Origin: an uncultured Tropicimonas sp.
Lineage (GTDB): Bacteria > Pseudomonadota > Alphaproteobacteria > Rhodobacterales > Rhodobacteraceae
NCBI GenBank assembly: GCA_947495685.1
Contig: CANLZY010000014.1
Span: 1-64,000, forward strand
Length of the DNA: 64,000 bases
Reading direction: 5' to 3'
Below the pieces are notes generated by a model, which searched no databases, was not told where the DNA came from, and saw nothing but the letters and a program-made list of their open reading frames with translations. This document shows positions 1 to 9,867 of this stretch, piece by piece. The stretch's first letter is position 1; the number at the start of each line of letters is the position of its first letter. Made by a program: the position numbers and the translations under genes.

Positions 1-279
1 CGTGCGCCTCAGCGCCGCCGGTGAAGGGGGTTCTAAGGTTACTACCCGACAGCCGCAAGACCTTTTTTGGGTTTCCGTCCCGCAGAACACCAAAACCAAA
101 ATTTCTCCATCAGGTTCAGATACATAACAAAGAACAAAAACTTGACACGACCCCAAATCAATCAACGCTGCCCCTACGGCAGCACCCGGAATCAGCCAGA
201 ATCACACCCCAATACCCACACAAACCACAGACTCACCCAATCCAAAAAACTCATCGACTCACACAGACTGAGAACGCGC
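1..279. other. Intergenic stretch with strong A/C strand skew
   Basis: I see no convincing gene here. From about 110 to 279 the plus strand is very poor in G and T; by eye roughly four fifths of bases 171-270 are A or C. Small open frames across it give low-complexity peptides without ribosome-binding sites and are not called. Seven codons ending in TGA at 22-24 in the first frame could be the tail of a gene lying to the left, but this is too short to support. The stretch lies immediately 3' of the sulfotransferase-like gene, so on its coding strand the transcript would be G/U-rich. Confidence 0.5.
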
Positions 280-1287
280 CTAAGATAGATCTTCGATCCT
301 CGTGCGGAGGCGAGCATTCTCGACCTGGAGCCGGTTCAGTTCGGTCGCGATGTCCTCGATGGTCTGGGTCCCCCAGAATGACGCCTGCTGAGGATAGTTA
401 GGTTTCTTGAACGTCAGGCCGTACGAGCGCTCGAGGCGCTCTACCTCCGGCCGCGAAAGCTCTTCGATGCGCTGGAGGAGATCCTCGGGCAGGGTGAAGG
501 CTTGACCACGCATCGCCAGGTAGGGCTGCTCGACACCTTGCGATCTGTTAGGGTTCGGAACACCGTCCACGAACCGGGGCTCGAGGCGGTTCAGGGCATT
601 CAGCATCAGGACGGCTTCATGACAGAGGCTCTGATTGGTGTGCGCGATATCCAACTGGCGGATTTGTTCAGCCGTCAGACCGCAGATGTGGAAAAAATCA
701 ACCACTGCATCGCTGTCTCGAAGCTGCTCCCTGTCAAAAGGACGAACCGTCAGCGTGCATTTTGCAAGGCTGGGGCCAAAGCTATCGAGCTTTTGGCTGA
801 ACCGTCGGATGTGACGGACCGGGTCGAACTCCGCCAGCGTGCCTTGCCCCATCTTAACACGTTGTTGAAGTGCGCTCACCGCCATCGCCGTTGGGTGCCG
901 TATGTAGCACACAACCTCGACCTCTTCGGCCAGGGACCGCAGATGGTCGACAAGCCGATCGAACGGTTCGGGCCTTTCGGTCATGAACGACTCGCTCGAC
1001 ACCAACAGGACGTCACAGTCTGAACGCGAGACCTCTCGATCAAAAGCGGCCAAGGCCTCCATGACGTCGGACTTTACCTGCGCAGGGGCCCATCCCTGGG
1101 TGGCCATGTGTCTCTTGGCCTTGGGCTCATCGCTCATCGCCATTCCGATGCGGAAGTGGTTTCGTTCGTTTCCGGGAAATAGATATCCGAAACTGGCCAG
1201 CGCGATCTTTGAGCGAAGCGCGGTCTCCTGAATTGAAGACGTTCCGGTTTTTCCTGTTCCAATATGGAGGAAAGCCTTGCGAAGCAT
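280..1287 (-). CDS. Sulfotransferase-like protein with C-terminal coiled coil
   Basis: A 335-residue cytosolic protein of the P-loop sulfotransferase type, which would transfer a sulfuryl group from PAPS to an unknown acceptor. The N-terminal loop HIGTGKTGTSS (residues 8-18) matches the 5'-phosphosulfate-binding loop. A second segment, YIRHPTAMAVSALQQR near residue 130, has the Arg and Ser spacing of the 3'-phosphate-binding motif. The last 25 residues (IEDIATELNRLQ...) form a short heptad-like coiled coil. I start at the ATG at 1287 because AGGAAG lies just upstream and the loop then sits at the extreme N-terminus; an in-frame ATG 12 codons earlier lacks this. It stands alone, with no glycan or capsule genes beside it, so the acceptor cannot be inferred. 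Confidence 0.75.
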   Translation of the reverse strand: MLRKAFLHIGTGKTGTSSIQETALRSKIALASFGYLFPGNERNHFRIGMAMSDEPKAKRHMATQGWAPAQVKSDVMEALAAFDREVSRSDCDVLLVSSESFMTERPEPFDRLVDHLRSLAEEVEVVCYIRHPTAMAVSALQQRVKMGQGTLAEFDPVRHIRRFSQKLDSFGPSLAKCTLTVRPFDREQLRDSDAVVDFFHICGLTAEQIRQLDIAHTNQSLCHEAVLMLNALNRLEPRFVDGVPNPNRSQGVEQPYLAMRGQAFTLPEDLLQRIEELSRPEVERLERSYGLTFKKPNYPQQASFWGTQTIEDIATELNRLQVENARLRTRIEDLS

Positions 1288-1545
1288 CAGTCTCTTCCTT
1301 GCGATTGCTTTCGTGAAAAACAATCAGTAGGGCGCTGCAATTTCAAGGCGCATGGAGCCGTGGCACACAAGCCGGTTTGCGCCTCCCGTGGCCATCCCGA
1401 CCTGTTGTTGATCGCGCGTCCGGGATCTCTTCCGGGCGTAACCGGCACATGGCCGCCAAGCTTGCCATTTCAGCTTCGACACTGTGCCAGCGGGCTGCCT
1501 CTTCCACTGACCGAACCCTGTTTTCGCACGACGAACAGGCAGCGC

Positions 1546-2157
1546 TCAGGCGCGTCGCAAACCCGGAAGTGACCTCACTTGCCTGAAGACCAACAGCATG
1601 ACGACGACCAGCAGATAGACAACCGGTTCGGTCTGCCAACCTTTGACGAGCATCACGAAGTGAATTGCCCCAAGGGTCACCGCGACGTAGGTCAGTCTAT
1701 GCAGGCTCCTCCAGCGCACGGGACCGAGCTTGCGCACGGACCAATTGTTCGACGTCACAGCCAGCGGAACCATCAACAGGAATCCCGCCATTCCGATGGT
1801 GATATAGGGCCGTTTTAGGATGTCAGCCCAGATCTGCGACGGGATCTGCACGTCGAGCACCAGCCAGACCAGCAGGTGTACAAGGATGTAGAAAAAAGCC
1901 AACAGCCCAATCGCGCGCCGGTACCGGATCAGGCGCACCCCGGTCACCCGAGCCAGCGGCGTTACGCAGAGACCGGCGATCAACCACCACAGGCCCCAGA
2001 GCCCCAGTCGATGTTCGATCCCCTTGACCGGGTCCACGCCCAGCCCGCCAGTCACGCCCTGCCAGAACACCCAGATCACCGGTAAAGCTCCCAAAATGTA
2101 GAGAGGCCATGCGGGAACGTGGCGTAGAAAGTCGTTCACGGGGCGGGCAAAGATCAT
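1546..2157 (-). CDS. msrQ: MsrQ, heme-binding membrane subunit of the MsrPQ methionine sulfoxide reductase
   Basis: An inner-membrane b-type heme protein (203 residues) of the YedZ/ferric-reductase-like family. In the known system it passes electrons from the quinone pool or a flavin reductase to periplasmic MsrP, which repairs oxidised methionines. About six hydrophobic helices are visible. Histidines suited to heme ligation occur in GIEHRLGLW, ILVHLLVW, RSLHRLTY and GAIHFVM. The ATG at 2157 has an AAGGAG seven bases upstream; a longer frame reaching 2319 would add 54 polar residues before the first helix and is rejected. It lies 219 bases downstream of msrP on the same strand, which is a wide gap for this pair and contains a hairpin. 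Confidence 0.93.
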   Translation of the reverse strand: MIFARPVNDFLRHVPAWPLYILGALPVIWVFWQGVTGGLGVDPVKGIEHRLGLWGLWWLIAGLCVTPLARVTGVRLIRYRRAIGLLAFFYILVHLLVWLVLDVQIPSQIWADILKRPYITIGMAGFLLMVPLAVTSNNWSVRKLGPVRWRSLHRLTYVAVTLGAIHFVMLVKGWQTEPVVYLLVVVMLLVFRQVRSLPGLRRA

Positions 2158-2323
2158 CTTGTTCTCCTTGAACGACCGCTTCTCTTTGCCAGATCGTTGA
2201 TGGGCCACTGGTAAAACACGTCTGCCGAAGATCACACCAGAGCAACCGGTCCCGGCTGGGCACCCGCCCGGCGCAAAGGAACCCATCGGATCTGGCCAGT
2301 CCACTGTCCCGCGGACCACTGCC

Positions 2324-2358
2324 GGGACGCGCCTGCGGATCGACGCAGGTGCCGTCCC
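2324..2358 (-). other. GC-rich hairpin between msrP and msrQ
   Basis: GGGACG (2324-2329) pairs with CGTCCC (2353-2358), and CCTGCG (2332-2337) pairs with CGCAGG (2344-2349), leaving a small internal loop and a six-base apical loop. It lies 18 bases past the msrP stop codon. There is no T tract on either side, so it is more likely an mRNA-stabilising or attenuating element than a full terminator. Confidence 0.45.
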
Positions 2359-2376
2359 GTCATCGGACCGTCCGGA

Positions 2377-3306
2377 TCAGAAGTTCTTTTTAAGATCCAT
2401 TCCTGAGTACAGATCAGCCACCTGCGGTCCGTACCCGTTCAGCATCAGCGTCGGCTTGCGCTTGGCAAACAGACCGCCACCAATCACCCGTTCGCTCGCC
2501 TGCGACCAACGCGGGTGGCTGACTTCGGGGTTCACGTTGGAATAGAACCCGTACTCGCTGGCATTCGCCTTGTTCCAGCTGGTTGCCGGTTGCGTATCGG
2601 TCAGTGTGATGCGGACAATCGACTTGATCGACTTGAACCCGTATTTCCACGGCACGATCAGCCGGATCGGGGCACCATTCTGGTTGGGCATCGGCTCGTC
2701 GTAGACCCCCGTCGCCAAGATCGTCAACGGGTTCATCGCCTCGTCCAGCCGCAAGCCTTCGACATAGGGCCAGTCCAGCACCCGGCTGTTCACGCCTGGC
2801 ATCTCGTCAGGACGCAGCGCGGTTTCAAAGGCGACGTACTTGGCCCCCGATTGCACCCCCACCCTGTTCAACAGATCCGACAATTCGAACCCGACCCAGG
2901 GAACCACCATCGACCACGCCTCCACACACCGGAAGCGATAGATACGCTCCTCAAGGCTCGTGCCCTTGAGAATATCGTCCATGGTGTAGGTGCCGGGCTT
3001 GTCGACCAGGCCGTCGATCTCGACCTGCCAGCCTTCGGTCGTCAGGGTATGGGCATTGCGGGCCGGGTCTTCCTTGCCCGTGCCGAACTCGTAATAATTG
3101 TTGTAGGTCGTCACGACCTCCCAACTGTCAGGTTTCTCGGCCGTCGAGTATTGCGACGGCGCGGCGTTCAGCTTGGCCAGTGCCGGCCCGGCGATCCCGC
3201 CGAGCGCAAGCGCACCGGCACCCGCCATGAGTTGCCGCCGGTTCAGCCATGCGGCCTTCGGTGTTACATCCGACCAGTTCAGGTCATTCTTCCAGCGTCC
3301 GGCCAT
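2377..3306 (-). CDS. msrP: MsrP, periplasmic molybdopterin methionine sulfoxide reductase
   Basis: The catalytic subunit (309 residues) of the MsrPQ system, formerly YedY. It reduces free and protein-bound methionine sulfoxide in the periplasm using a mono-oxo molybdenum cofactor. A twin-arginine signal is visible ([16 protein letters not shown], residues 22-37) with probable cleavage after PALA at residue 44. The cofactor-binding cysteine is C127 in [15 protein letters not shown], a hallmark of the oxidoreductase molybdopterin domain. The ATG has GGAGGA upstream. Tat export fits cofactor insertion in the cytoplasm. msrQ follows on the same strand, so the two are probably co-transcribed. Confidence 0.95.
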   Translation of the reverse strand: MAGRWKNDLNWSDVTPKAAWLNRRQLMAGAGALALGGIAGPALAKLNAAPSQYSTAEKPDSWEVVTTYNNYYEFGTGKEDPARNAHTLTTEGWQVEIDGLVDKPGTYTMDDILKGTSLEERIYRFRCVEAWSMVVPWVGFELSDLLNRVGVQSGAKYVAFETALRPDEMPGVNSRVLDWPYVEGLRLDEAMNPLTILATGVYDEPMPNQNGAPIRLIVPWKYGFKSIKSIVRITLTDTQPATSWNKANASEYGFYSNVNPEVSHPRWSQASERVIGGGLFAKRKPTLMLNGYGPQVADLYSGMDLKKNF

Positions 3307-3397
3307 GCGGAGTCCTCCATGCGTTTCATGGTAGATAGCGCATCGACGCGACTTGTGGGCTGGTTGACATCGAATCTCACGCGATCGTTGGAATCTG

Positions 3398-4951
3398 TCA
3401 GCGCGGACGCCGGATGTGATCCGACCCCTCCGAGCGCTCGATACCGGGCGGCACCGACGCGGCCTGGTGGCTGGGGTAAATGTCGTTCATCGGCACCGAA
3501 CGCCCATCGGCCTGCACGATGCGCACATGCCGCCGCCGCAGCAGGCGCGGCTCGGAAACGCCCACAGAATGCGCAATCGTCTCCACCTCGTGGATCACGC
3601 TCGACGCATATCGGGCAACGCGTGTCTGCTTTTCCTCGACCACCAGCCCCTGTTGTAGCCGACGGTCATGCGTGGTGATCCCCGTCGGACAGGTGTTGCG
3701 GTTGCACTTCAATGCCTGGATGCAGCCCAGCGCAAACATGAACCCGCGCGCCGAGGTGACAAAATCCGCCCCTGCGGCCAACGCCCAGGCAATATCCCCC
3801 GGATTGACCATCTTGCCGGAGGCCACCAGCCGGATCCGTCCCTTCAGGCCATATTCGTCCCGAAGGTTCGCGATCCGCGGCAAGGCTTCCCGGATCGGCA
3901 TACCCACCAGGTCGATCAGCGGCATCGGCGCCGCGCCCGTCCCGCCCTCGCCACCATCAATGGTAATGAAGTCCGGCGTTGCATCCGGACCGCGCTGGAC
4001 CAGGCACTCAAAAAACTCGCGAAAATGCGTCGGCGAGCCGATGACACTCTTGAAGCCGACCGGCTTGCCGGTGACCTCCCGTACGTGGGCGATCAGATCC
4101 AGCAGGTCGCCCCAGTCGTCGACTTCGGGATGACGGTTGGGCGAGATACTGTCCCGCCCCGCCGGAATTCCTCGAATCTCGGCGATCTCGGACGAGACCT
4201 TGGCCCCCGGCAGAATGCCGCCCTTGCCGGGCTTGGCGCCCTGGCTCATCTTTATCTCGAACATCCGCACCTCGTCGTGCGCGGCGATCTGGCGGAGCCT
4301 TTCGTCTGACAGATTGCCGTGTTCGTCCCGCACGCCGTACTTGGCCGTGCCGATCTGAAAGACAATGTCGCAACCACCCTGCAGGTGATAAGGTGACAGT
4401 CCCCCCTCGCCCGTGTTCATCCAGACCCCGGCGCGCGCAGCCCCACGGCTCAACGCCAGAACCGCCGGTTTCGAGATCGCACCAAAGCTCATGCCCGAGA
4501 TGTTGAAGATCGACGGCGCAAGATACGGCACTCGACAGCCAGCGCCGATCAGCATGGGCTCGGTCGTGGCAAACTGTTCGTCCACGGGCGGGAAGGCCGC
4601 GCACACAAAGATCGGCGTACCGACAACGCCGAGGTTCCGTGTGGACCCAAAGGCCACCATGTTGCTGTCACCTTGCGCGGCATGGCCAATCCACTCGCGC
4701 TGCGCCCGGTTGAAAGGCAGTTCCTCGCGATCCATTGCAAAGAAGTACTGACGAAAGAACTCGCCCAATTCGGTGAACAGCCCGCGAAACCGCCCGATCA
4801 CCGGATAGTTGCGCCGAATGGCATCCTTGGTCTGAAAACGATCAACGATGAAAAAGACCACCGCCACCGCGACGATCACCCCGACAACAAGCACGAACAC
4901 CAGCATCAGAATCTGGAGAACCCACAAGCTCCATCCCATGAATTGCCCCAT
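3398..4951 (-). CDS. Membrane-anchored FMN-binding glutamate synthase-domain protein
   Basis: A 517-residue protein with one N-terminal membrane helix (about residues 7-38) followed by the alpha/beta-barrel FMN domain of glutamate synthase. Recognisable barrel segments are [57 protein letters not shown] and [23 protein letters not shown]-x5-C-x4-C cluster motif ([12 protein letters not shown]) matches the 3Fe-4S site of GltB. The glutaminase domain and GXGXG beta-helix are absent, so it cannot make glutamate from glutamine by the usual route; its substrate is unknown. The ATG at 4951 follows GGGGAGA and puts the helix at the N-terminus; a 55-codon upstream extension is polar and rejected. Confidence 0.85.
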   Translation of the reverse strand: MGQFMGWSLWVLQILMLVFVLVVGVIVAVAVVFFIVDRFQTKDAIRRNYPVIGRFRGLFTELGEFFRQYFFAMDREELPFNRAQREWIGHAAQGDSNMVAFGSTRNLGVVGTPIFVCAAFPPVDEQFATTEPMLIGAGCRVPYLAPSIFNISGMSFGAISKPAVLALSRGAARAGVWMNTGEGGLSPYHLQGGCDIVFQIGTAKYGVRDEHGNLSDERLRQIAAHDEVRMFEIKMSQGAKPGKGGILPGAKVSSEIAEIRGIPAGRDSISPNRHPEVDDWGDLLDLIAHVREVTGKPVGFKSVIGSPTHFREFFECLVQRGPDATPDFITIDGGEGGTGAAPMPLIDLVGMPIREALPRIANLRDEYGLKGRIRLVASGKMVNPGDIAWALAAGADFVTSARGFMFALGCIQALKCNRNTCPTGITTHDRRLQQGLVVEEKQTRVARYASSVIHEVETIAHSVGVSEPRLLRRRHVRIVQADGRSVPMNDIYPSHQAASVPPGIERSEGSDHIRRPR

Positions 4952-5321
4952 AACACCCGATCTCCCCTGAATTGATCCATGCACCATGCGGGGTTGCACC
5001 GCGTCCGGCAAGTCGCCTGCCGGTTCAGAGCGATCACGTGGCCTGACAGTTTTGTCGAATGACACCATCTCGCTCGGCCCCTCCGACCGAGCGCGCGGAT
5101 CTATCGGGCAGAACACCCGCTCTACCGGCGTGCCGAGCCATCCAAGGACCGATTTGAGATGACATCTTCGTGTCTTGTTTTCACAAATGCCTGCGGCTTA
5201 GCGCGCGCCGGGCGCAAGGCAAGCACGATTGACGACGATTGCAATACATCCAGTTCTCAGCTGGGGGCGTACCCCCTTCAACGTCCAGCATCGGGCGTAG
5301 CCTTTAACATGGAGATCACCA
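4952..5321. other. Divergent intergenic region
   Basis: This region separates the minus-strand FMN protein from the plus-strand fasciclin gene and should carry both promoters. Visible structures are a hairpin at 5071-5093 (CGCTCGG / CCGAGCG) and a second stem at 5263-5276 (GGGGG, loop CGTA, CCCCC) in the probable fasciclin leader. A TTGACG at 5229-5234 has no matching -10 box at normal spacing, so I do not call a promoter. No gene is supported. Confidence 0.45.
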
Positions 5322-5807
5322 ATGTTTCGCAGAACCTTCATCGCCCTCACCTCCGCCGCCCTGCTGGCAACCCCCGCCTTTGCCGACGGTCACGGAAAGG
5401 ACATCGTTGACACCGCCATCGGGGCCGGCAGCTTCAACACCCTCGTCGCGGCCGTTTCGGCAGCCGGCCTGGTCGACACGCTGAAAGGTCCAGGCCCGTT
5501 CACGGTCTTCGCCCCGACCGACGAAGCATTTGCCGCGTTGCCCGCGGGCACGGTCGAATCCCTGCTGGAGCCGGCAAACCGTGACCAGCTCGTCGCGATC
5601 CTGACCTACCACGTCGTCCCCGCCAAGGTGATGGCAGCCGACGTTGCCGGTCAGACGGTTACCGCGAAAACCGTCAACGGTGCCAAGCTGACCGTCGACG
5701 GCCGCAAGGGCGTGATGATCAACGACGCCGAGGTTGTGCAGGCCGACATCATGGCGTCCAACGGCGTCATTCACGTCGTGGACAAGGTTATCCTGCCCGG
5801 CAGCTGA
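5322..5807 (+). CDS. Secreted fasciclin (FAS1) domain protein
   Basis: A single FAS1 domain (161 residues) behind a Sec signal peptide with cleavage after AFA at residue 21. FAS1 domains act in adhesion or matrix interaction, and small secreted single-domain versions are common in bacteria. The H1 box [10 protein letters not shown] (residues 61-70), the central LTYHVV segment and the H2 box [12 protein letters not shown] near the C-terminus are all present and well spaced. Translation starts at the ATG following ATGGAGATCACCA. It is monocistronic, with a strong terminator 39 bases downstream. Its ligand is unknown. Confidence 0.9.
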   Translation: MFRRTFIALTSAALLATPAFADGHGKDIVDTAIGAGSFNTLVAAVSAAGLVDTLKGPGPFTVFAPTDEAFAALPAGTVESLLEPANRDQLVAILTYHVVPAKVMAADVAGQTVTAKTVNGAKLTVDGRKGVMINDAEVVQADIMASNGVIHVVDKVILPGS

Positions 5808-5845
5808 CGGTCCCATGCCCTCGCCCCCCGGACCGTCAGACGCAG

Positions 5846-5885
5846 ACAGGGCGCGGCTATCGCCGCGCCCTGTTCTTTCCTTTTC
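5846..5885 (+). terminator. Rho-independent terminator of the fasciclin gene
   Basis: A 12-bp perfect stem ACAGGGCGCGGC (5846-5857) / GCCGCGCCCTGT (5862-5873) with a four-base loop, followed by the T-rich tract TCTTTCCTTTTCC. The convergent clpB gene ends only eight bases further on, so the same hairpin may stall readthrough from both sides, but the T tract favours the plus strand. Confidence 0.8.
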
Positions 5886-5892
5886 CATCGTC

Positions 5893-8508
5893 TCAGTGGA
5901 CGACTGCGTCTTTCGGCGGTTGCCGGTGCGTGGAGCCGACGCGATCGCCGATGATCAGGCCATCGGCACCGGCCGTCACCGTAACAGTCGAGCCATCCGG
6001 CAGGTCACCGGCGAGGATCAACTCGGCCAGCCGGTCTTGCAACGCCTTCTGGATCACCCGCTTCAGCGGTCGCGCCCCGAACACCGGGTCATAGCCTTCG
6101 TCCGCCAACCACGTCCGAGCGCCCGCATCCAGTTCCAGCGCGATCCCGCGCCGTGCCAGACGTTTGTCCAGCAACCCCAACTGGATCGCAACGATACCGT
6201 CCATATCCGACCGGCTCAGCCGGTCAAAGATGATGGTCTCGTCCAACCGGTTCAGGAACTCGGGCCGGAAATGCGCCCGCACCGCGTCCATCACATCCCG
6301 CTTCGCCTCAGAGGCATCAGAACCGTCCGGCAACTGGCTCAACGCCTGCGCACCAAGGTTCGAGGTCAGCACGATCAACGTCTGCTTGAAGTCCACCGTG
6401 CGGCCCTGCCCGTCGGTCAACTGACCGTCGTCAAGCACCTGCAGGAGAACGTTGAACACATCCGGATGCGCCTTTTCGACTTCGTCAAACAGCACCACCT
6501 GATACGGGCGCCGCCGCACGGCCTCGGTCAGGACACCGCCTTCGTCGTACCCGACATAGCCCGGAGGCGCACCAATCAGACGCGCCACCGCGTGCTTCTC
6601 CATGAACTCCGACATGTCGATCCGAACCATGGCCGCATCGTCATCGAACAGATACTCGGCCAAGGCCTTGGTCAACTCGGTCTTGCCGACACCGGTCGGC
6701 CCGAGGAACAGGAACGACCCTAGCGGCCGTGTCTCCTCGTTCAGCCCGGCCCGGGCCCGGCGCACGGCGTTCGAGACCGCGGTCACGGCCTGACGTTGGC
6801 CGATCACCCGTTTGCCGATCTCGTCTTCCATGCGCAGCAGCTTCTCGCGCTCGCCTTCCAACATCTTGGTCGTCGGGATGCCAGTCCAGCGTTCGACCAC
6901 TTCCGCGATCTGCTCGGGGCGAACCGCCTCTTCGACCATCAGGTCGTCCTCGGCGTTTTCGCTGTCCAGAAGCTTCTTTTCAAGCTGCGGAATGATGCCA
7001 TAGGACAGCTCCCCGGCCTTGGCCAGGTTGCCCTCCCGCTTGGCAATGTCCAACTCCGCCCGCGCGGCATCCAGCTGTTCCTTCAACCCGCGCGCCGATT
7101 CCAGCTTGTCGCGCTCGGCCTGCCAGCGCGCCGTCATCTCGGCCGACCGCTGTTGCAGGTTCGACAGTTCCTCTTCCAGCTTGTCCAGCCGGGTCTTGGA
7201 GGCCACGTCGTCCTCTTTCTTCAGCGCTTCGGCCTCGATCTGCTTTTGCAGGATCTCGCGATCCAGCGCGTCCAGCTCTTCGGGCTTGCTGTCCACCTGC
7301 ATGCGCAAACGCGCCGCCGCTTCATCCATCAGGTCGATGGCCTTGTCGGGCAGGAACCTGTCGGTGATATAGCGGTGGCTCAGCGTCGCCGCCGCAACGA
7401 GCGCAGAGTCGGTGATCCGCACGCCGTGGTGCAGTTCGTACTTCTCCTTGATGCCGCGCAGGATGCTCACGGTGTCTTCCGCCGTCGGCTCCTGGATCAC
7501 CACGGGCTGGAACCGACGGGCCAAGGCCGCGTCCTTTTCCACGTGCTTGCGGTACTCGTCCAAAGTCGTGGCACCCACGCAGTGCAACTCGCCCCGCGCC
7601 AGCGCCGGTTTCAACAGGTTGGAGGCATCCATCGCCCCGTCCGCCTTGCCCGCGCCCACCAACGTGTGCATCTCGTCGATGAACAGGATGATCTCTCCCG
7701 CCGCCGAGGTGACCTCGGACAGGACGGATTTCAGACGTTCCTCGAATTCGCCGCGATACTTCGCACCAGCGATCAGCGCGCCCATGTCCAGCGCCATCAA
7801 TTTCTTGTTGCGCAAGGACTCAGGTACATCACCGTTGACGATCCGCAGCGCGAGCCCCTCGGCGATCGCCGTCTTGCCGACGCCGGGTTCACCGATCAGC
7901 ACCGGGTTGTTCTTTGTCCGCCGGCTCAACACCTGCATCGAGCGGCGAATTTCCTCGTCACGCCCGATGATCGGATCGATCTTGCCCTCGCGGGCCGCCT
8001 CGGTCAGATCGCGCGCGAATTTCTTCAGCGCATCATAGCCGGACTCTGCCGACGCGGTGTCGGCGGTGCGCCCCTTGCGCACATCGTTGATCGCCGAGTT
8101 CAGCCCCTGCGCCGTGACGGCACCAGCCTCCAGCGCCTCCTTGGCACCAGAGCGGACCACGGCCAGCGCGGTCAGAATGCGCTCAACCGGCACAAAGCTG
8201 TCGCCTCCCTTGGTGGCGATCTTCTCTGCTTCGTCAAGTACACGGGCCAGTTGCTGGTCCAGATAGGCCTGACTGCCGTCGCCGGTCACCTTTGGCAGCT
8301 TGGCAAGGGAGGCATCCACCGCCTCCACCACACGTTCGGGCGCGCCGCCAGAGCGCCGGATCAGGTTGGTGGCCAACCCCTCTTCGTCATCCATGAACGC
8401 CTTGAGCAAATGCTCGGGCAGAATCCGCTGATGCTCTTCGCGCATCGCAATCGTCTGAGCCGCCTGAAGGAACCCCCGCGACCGCTCCGTGAACTTCTCC
8501 ATGTTCAT
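5893..8508 (-). CDS. clpB: ClpB protein disaggregase
   Basis: A full-length 871-residue Hsp100 AAA+ chaperone that, with DnaK/DnaJ/GrpE, threads and rescues aggregated proteins in the cytosol. In order it has the Clp N-domain ([15 protein letters not shown]...), NBD1 with Walker A GEPGVGKT near residue 205, the long coiled-coil middle domain, NBD2 with GPTGVGKT near residue 605, and the C-terminal D2-small domain. The start is the ATG at 8508, seven bases after AGGAG; a frame extending 41 codons further upstream is not homologous-looking and would run into the promoter. A heat-shock promoter is visible about 85 bases upstream. Confidence 0.97.
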   Translation of the reverse strand: MNMEKFTERSRGFLQAAQTIAMREEHQRILPEHLLKAFMDDEEGLATNLIRRSGGAPERVVEAVDASLAKLPKVTGDGSQAYLDQQLARVLDEAEKIATKGGDSFVPVERILTALAVVRSGAKEALEAGAVTAQGLNSAINDVRKGRTADTASAESGYDALKKFARDLTEAAREGKIDPIIGRDEEIRRSMQVLSRRTKNNPVLIGEPGVGKTAIAEGLALRIVNGDVPESLRNKKLMALDMGALIAGAKYRGEFEERLKSVLSEVTSAAGEIILFIDEMHTLVGAGKADGAMDASNLLKPALARGELHCVGATTLDEYRKHVEKDAALARRFQPVVIQEPTAEDTVSILRGIKEKYELHHGVRITDSALVAAATLSHRYITDRFLPDKAIDLMDEAAARLRMQVDSKPEELDALDREILQKQIEAEALKKEDDVASKTRLDKLEEELSNLQQRSAEMTARWQAERDKLESARGLKEQLDAARAELDIAKREGNLAKAGELSYGIIPQLEKKLLDSENAEDDLMVEEAVRPEQIAEVVERWTGIPTTKMLEGEREKLLRMEDEIGKRVIGQRQAVTAVSNAVRRARAGLNEETRPLGSFLFLGPTGVGKTELTKALAEYLFDDDAAMVRIDMSEFMEKHAVARLIGAPPGYVGYDEGGVLTEAVRRRPYQVVLFDEVEKAHPDVFNVLLQVLDDGQLTDGQGRTVDFKQTLIVLTSNLGAQALSQLPDGSDASEAKRDVMDAVRAHFRPEFLNRLDETIIFDRLSRSDMDGIVAIQLGLLDKRLARRGIALELDAGARTWLADEGYDPVFGARPLKRVIQKALQDRLAELILAGDLPDGSTVTVTAGADGLIIGDRVGSTHRQPPKDAVVH

Positions 8509-8590
8509 CCGTATTCTCCTTTTCACAAGCGCTTGCATCTGTTTCGTCGCCCGCATTCGCAGCACGTCGTTGGCGCAAGCCTCGACACCG

Positions 8591-8619
8591 ATATGGGAGC
8601 GCGGAAGCATTCTCGCAAG
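8591..8619 (-). promoter_or_regulatory. RpoH (sigma-32) type promoter of clpB
   Basis: Read on the minus strand, CTTGCGA (8619-8613) and CCCATAT (8597-8591) are separated by 15 bases. The sigma-32 consensus is CTTGAAA with CCCATNT and spacing of roughly this size; the -10 box matches perfectly and the -35 box keeps the critical CTTG. A start near 8584 would give a leader of about 75 bases before the clpB ATG. Confidence 0.75.
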
Positions 8620-8751
8620 CTTCACTGTCACATTTTTCCCACAGGGAACAGTCCGGCACGTGGCCGGATTTTCGTGGTCCGGCGGGCGGCCGGGTTGAAG
8701 CCGCGATCACTGCGCTTTAGGCAGGGCCGAACCAGCCAGGAGCGCCCCGTT

Positions 8752-9468
8752 ATGTCCGATGACCGCCTGATCGTAGCCCTCGACGTGCCCAATGCCCTCG
8801 AAGGCCTGAAGCTTGCCGAAACCCTTGGCGATACCGTCTCGTTCTACAAGATTGGCCTTGGCATGCTGACTGGCGGCGGGCTGGCGCTTGCCAACGAGCT
8901 GAAATCTGAGCACGACAAACGCATCTTCCTCGACATGAAGCTGTTCGACATCGGCGCCACGGTCGAAGCTGCGGTTCGGGGGCTGTCACAGTTCGATCTG
9001 GATTTCCTGACGGTCCACGGCGATCCGCACGTCGTCCGCGCAGCACAGGAAGGCAAGGGGGGCACAGATCTGAAGATCCTCGCAGTCACCATCCTGACCT
9101 CGCTGGATCGCGCCGATCTGGATGCAGGGCTGATCAAGCCCGGCGACATTCGCGACATAGTCCTGGAACGGGCAGCCAACGCCCTGAACGCCGGCGCCGA
9201 CGGCGTCATCGCATCCCCACAGGAGGCGGCCCTGATCCGAGCCCTGCCCGAGGCCGCCGGCCGACTGATCGTCACCCCCGGCGTTCGCCCAGCCGGCGCC
9301 GATCTGGGTGATCAGAAACGCATTGCGACACCGGCTCAGGCCATCGCCGACGGAGCGGACCATATCGTGGTCGGGCGCCCGGTCTGGCAGTCGCCTGATC
9401 CGCGCGCCGCCGCACAGGCTATCGTTCGGGAGCTTTCCAGCCCACAGGCCCGGACCCCGAACCGCTGA
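8752..9468 (+). CDS. pyrF: Orotidine 5'-phosphate decarboxylase
   Basis: Catalyses the last step of de novo UMP synthesis, decarboxylation of OMP, in the cytosol. The 238-residue protein has the family length. The catalytic charged network D-x-K-x-x-D is seen as D61, K63 and D66 in LDMKLFDIG, and the phosphate-binding segment VTPGVRPAG is near the C-terminal third. ATG at 8752 follows AGGAG. It is transcribed divergently from clpB and is not flanked by other pyr genes, as is usual for pyrF. Confidence 0.96.
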   Translation: MSDDRLIVALDVPNALEGLKLAETLGDTVSFYKIGLGMLTGGGLALANELKSEHDKRIFLDMKLFDIGATVEAAVRGLSQFDLDFLTVHGDPHVVRAAQEGKGGTDLKILAVTILTSLDRADLDAGLIKPGDIRDIVLERAANALNAGADGVIASPQEAALIRALPEAAGRLIVTPGVRPAGADLGDQKRIATPAQAIADGADHIVVGRPVWQSPDPRAAAQAIVRELSSPQARTPNR

Positions 9469-9551
9469 CCGCGCGGCACCGGCGAACGGCACCACATCGT
9501 CGTCTGTATCGAAAGCTTGCGGCCGGATCCCTTCAGGCCTCCGGCTGCGGT

Positions 9552-9581
9552 GTCAGGTCAGGTCAGGTCAGGTCAGGTCAG
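9552..9581. repeat. Six tandem copies of GTCAG
   Basis: A perfect pentanucleotide repeat of six units between the convergent ends of pyrF and the NfeD-like gene, ending 11 bases from the latter's stop codon. It is outside coding sequence, so copy-number change by slippage would not shift a reading frame. Confidence 0.95.
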
Positions 9582-9591
9582 AGCGCCCCGA

Positions 9592-9867
9592 TCACTCGTT
9601 GATGTCGCTGTCAAAGGTCTTCACCGATCCGCCCTTCAGCCCGAACACCTGCCGAAGCACGAGCCACGCGACCAGCGACAAGAGCGCAAACACCAGCAAC
9701 AGCAGCGTGACCGAGCCAGTCATTGCGCTGCCTCCAAGCCATAGCAACGCCCCGGTCAAACCCGCGCCAATGGCAAAGCCGAGAAAGATCCAGCTTGGGG
9801 CCAGCACTTCCAGAATCGCAAGGACCAGCCCCGCGACCATCCACGCCCACCACGTTGCCCACCACAT
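9592..9867 (-). CDS. Short NfeD-like membrane protein
   Basis: A 91-residue protein with two or three membrane helices (WWATWWAWMVAGLVLAILEV, WIFLGFAIGAGLTGALLWL, SVTLLLLVFALLSLVAWLVL) and a short polar tail. It resembles the truncated NfeD family that pairs with stomatin-like proteins. The C-terminal OB-fold domain of longer NfeD proteins is missing. Its ATG overlaps the stop codon of the upstream SPFH gene by one base (TGATG), so the two are translationally coupled. The known role of such pairs is in membrane microdomain organisation or quality control; the exact function here is not evident. Confidence 0.85.
   Translation of the reverse strand: MWWATWWAWMVAGLVLAILEVLAPSWIFLGFAIGAGLTGALLWLGGSAMTGSVTLLLLVFALLSLVAWLVLRQVFGLKGGSVKTFDSDINE

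Noticed and set aside
21..401. Open reading frames across the A/C-rich left edge
   Set aside because: Low-complexity products, no ribosome-binding site and overlap with the sulfotransferase-like gene; they reflect base skew.
1343..1639. A 98-codon minus-strand frame between the sulfotransferase-like gene and msrQ
   Set aside because: It overlaps msrQ in another frame and has no recognisable features.
5229..5257. TTGACG as -35 box for the fasciclin gene
   Set aside because: No -10-like hexamer at 16-18 bases downstream.
6796..8750. Very long open frame on the plus strand through clpB and into pyrF
   Set aside because: It is the antisense shadow of clpB in GC-rich DNA; only the part from 8752 is a real gene (pyrF).
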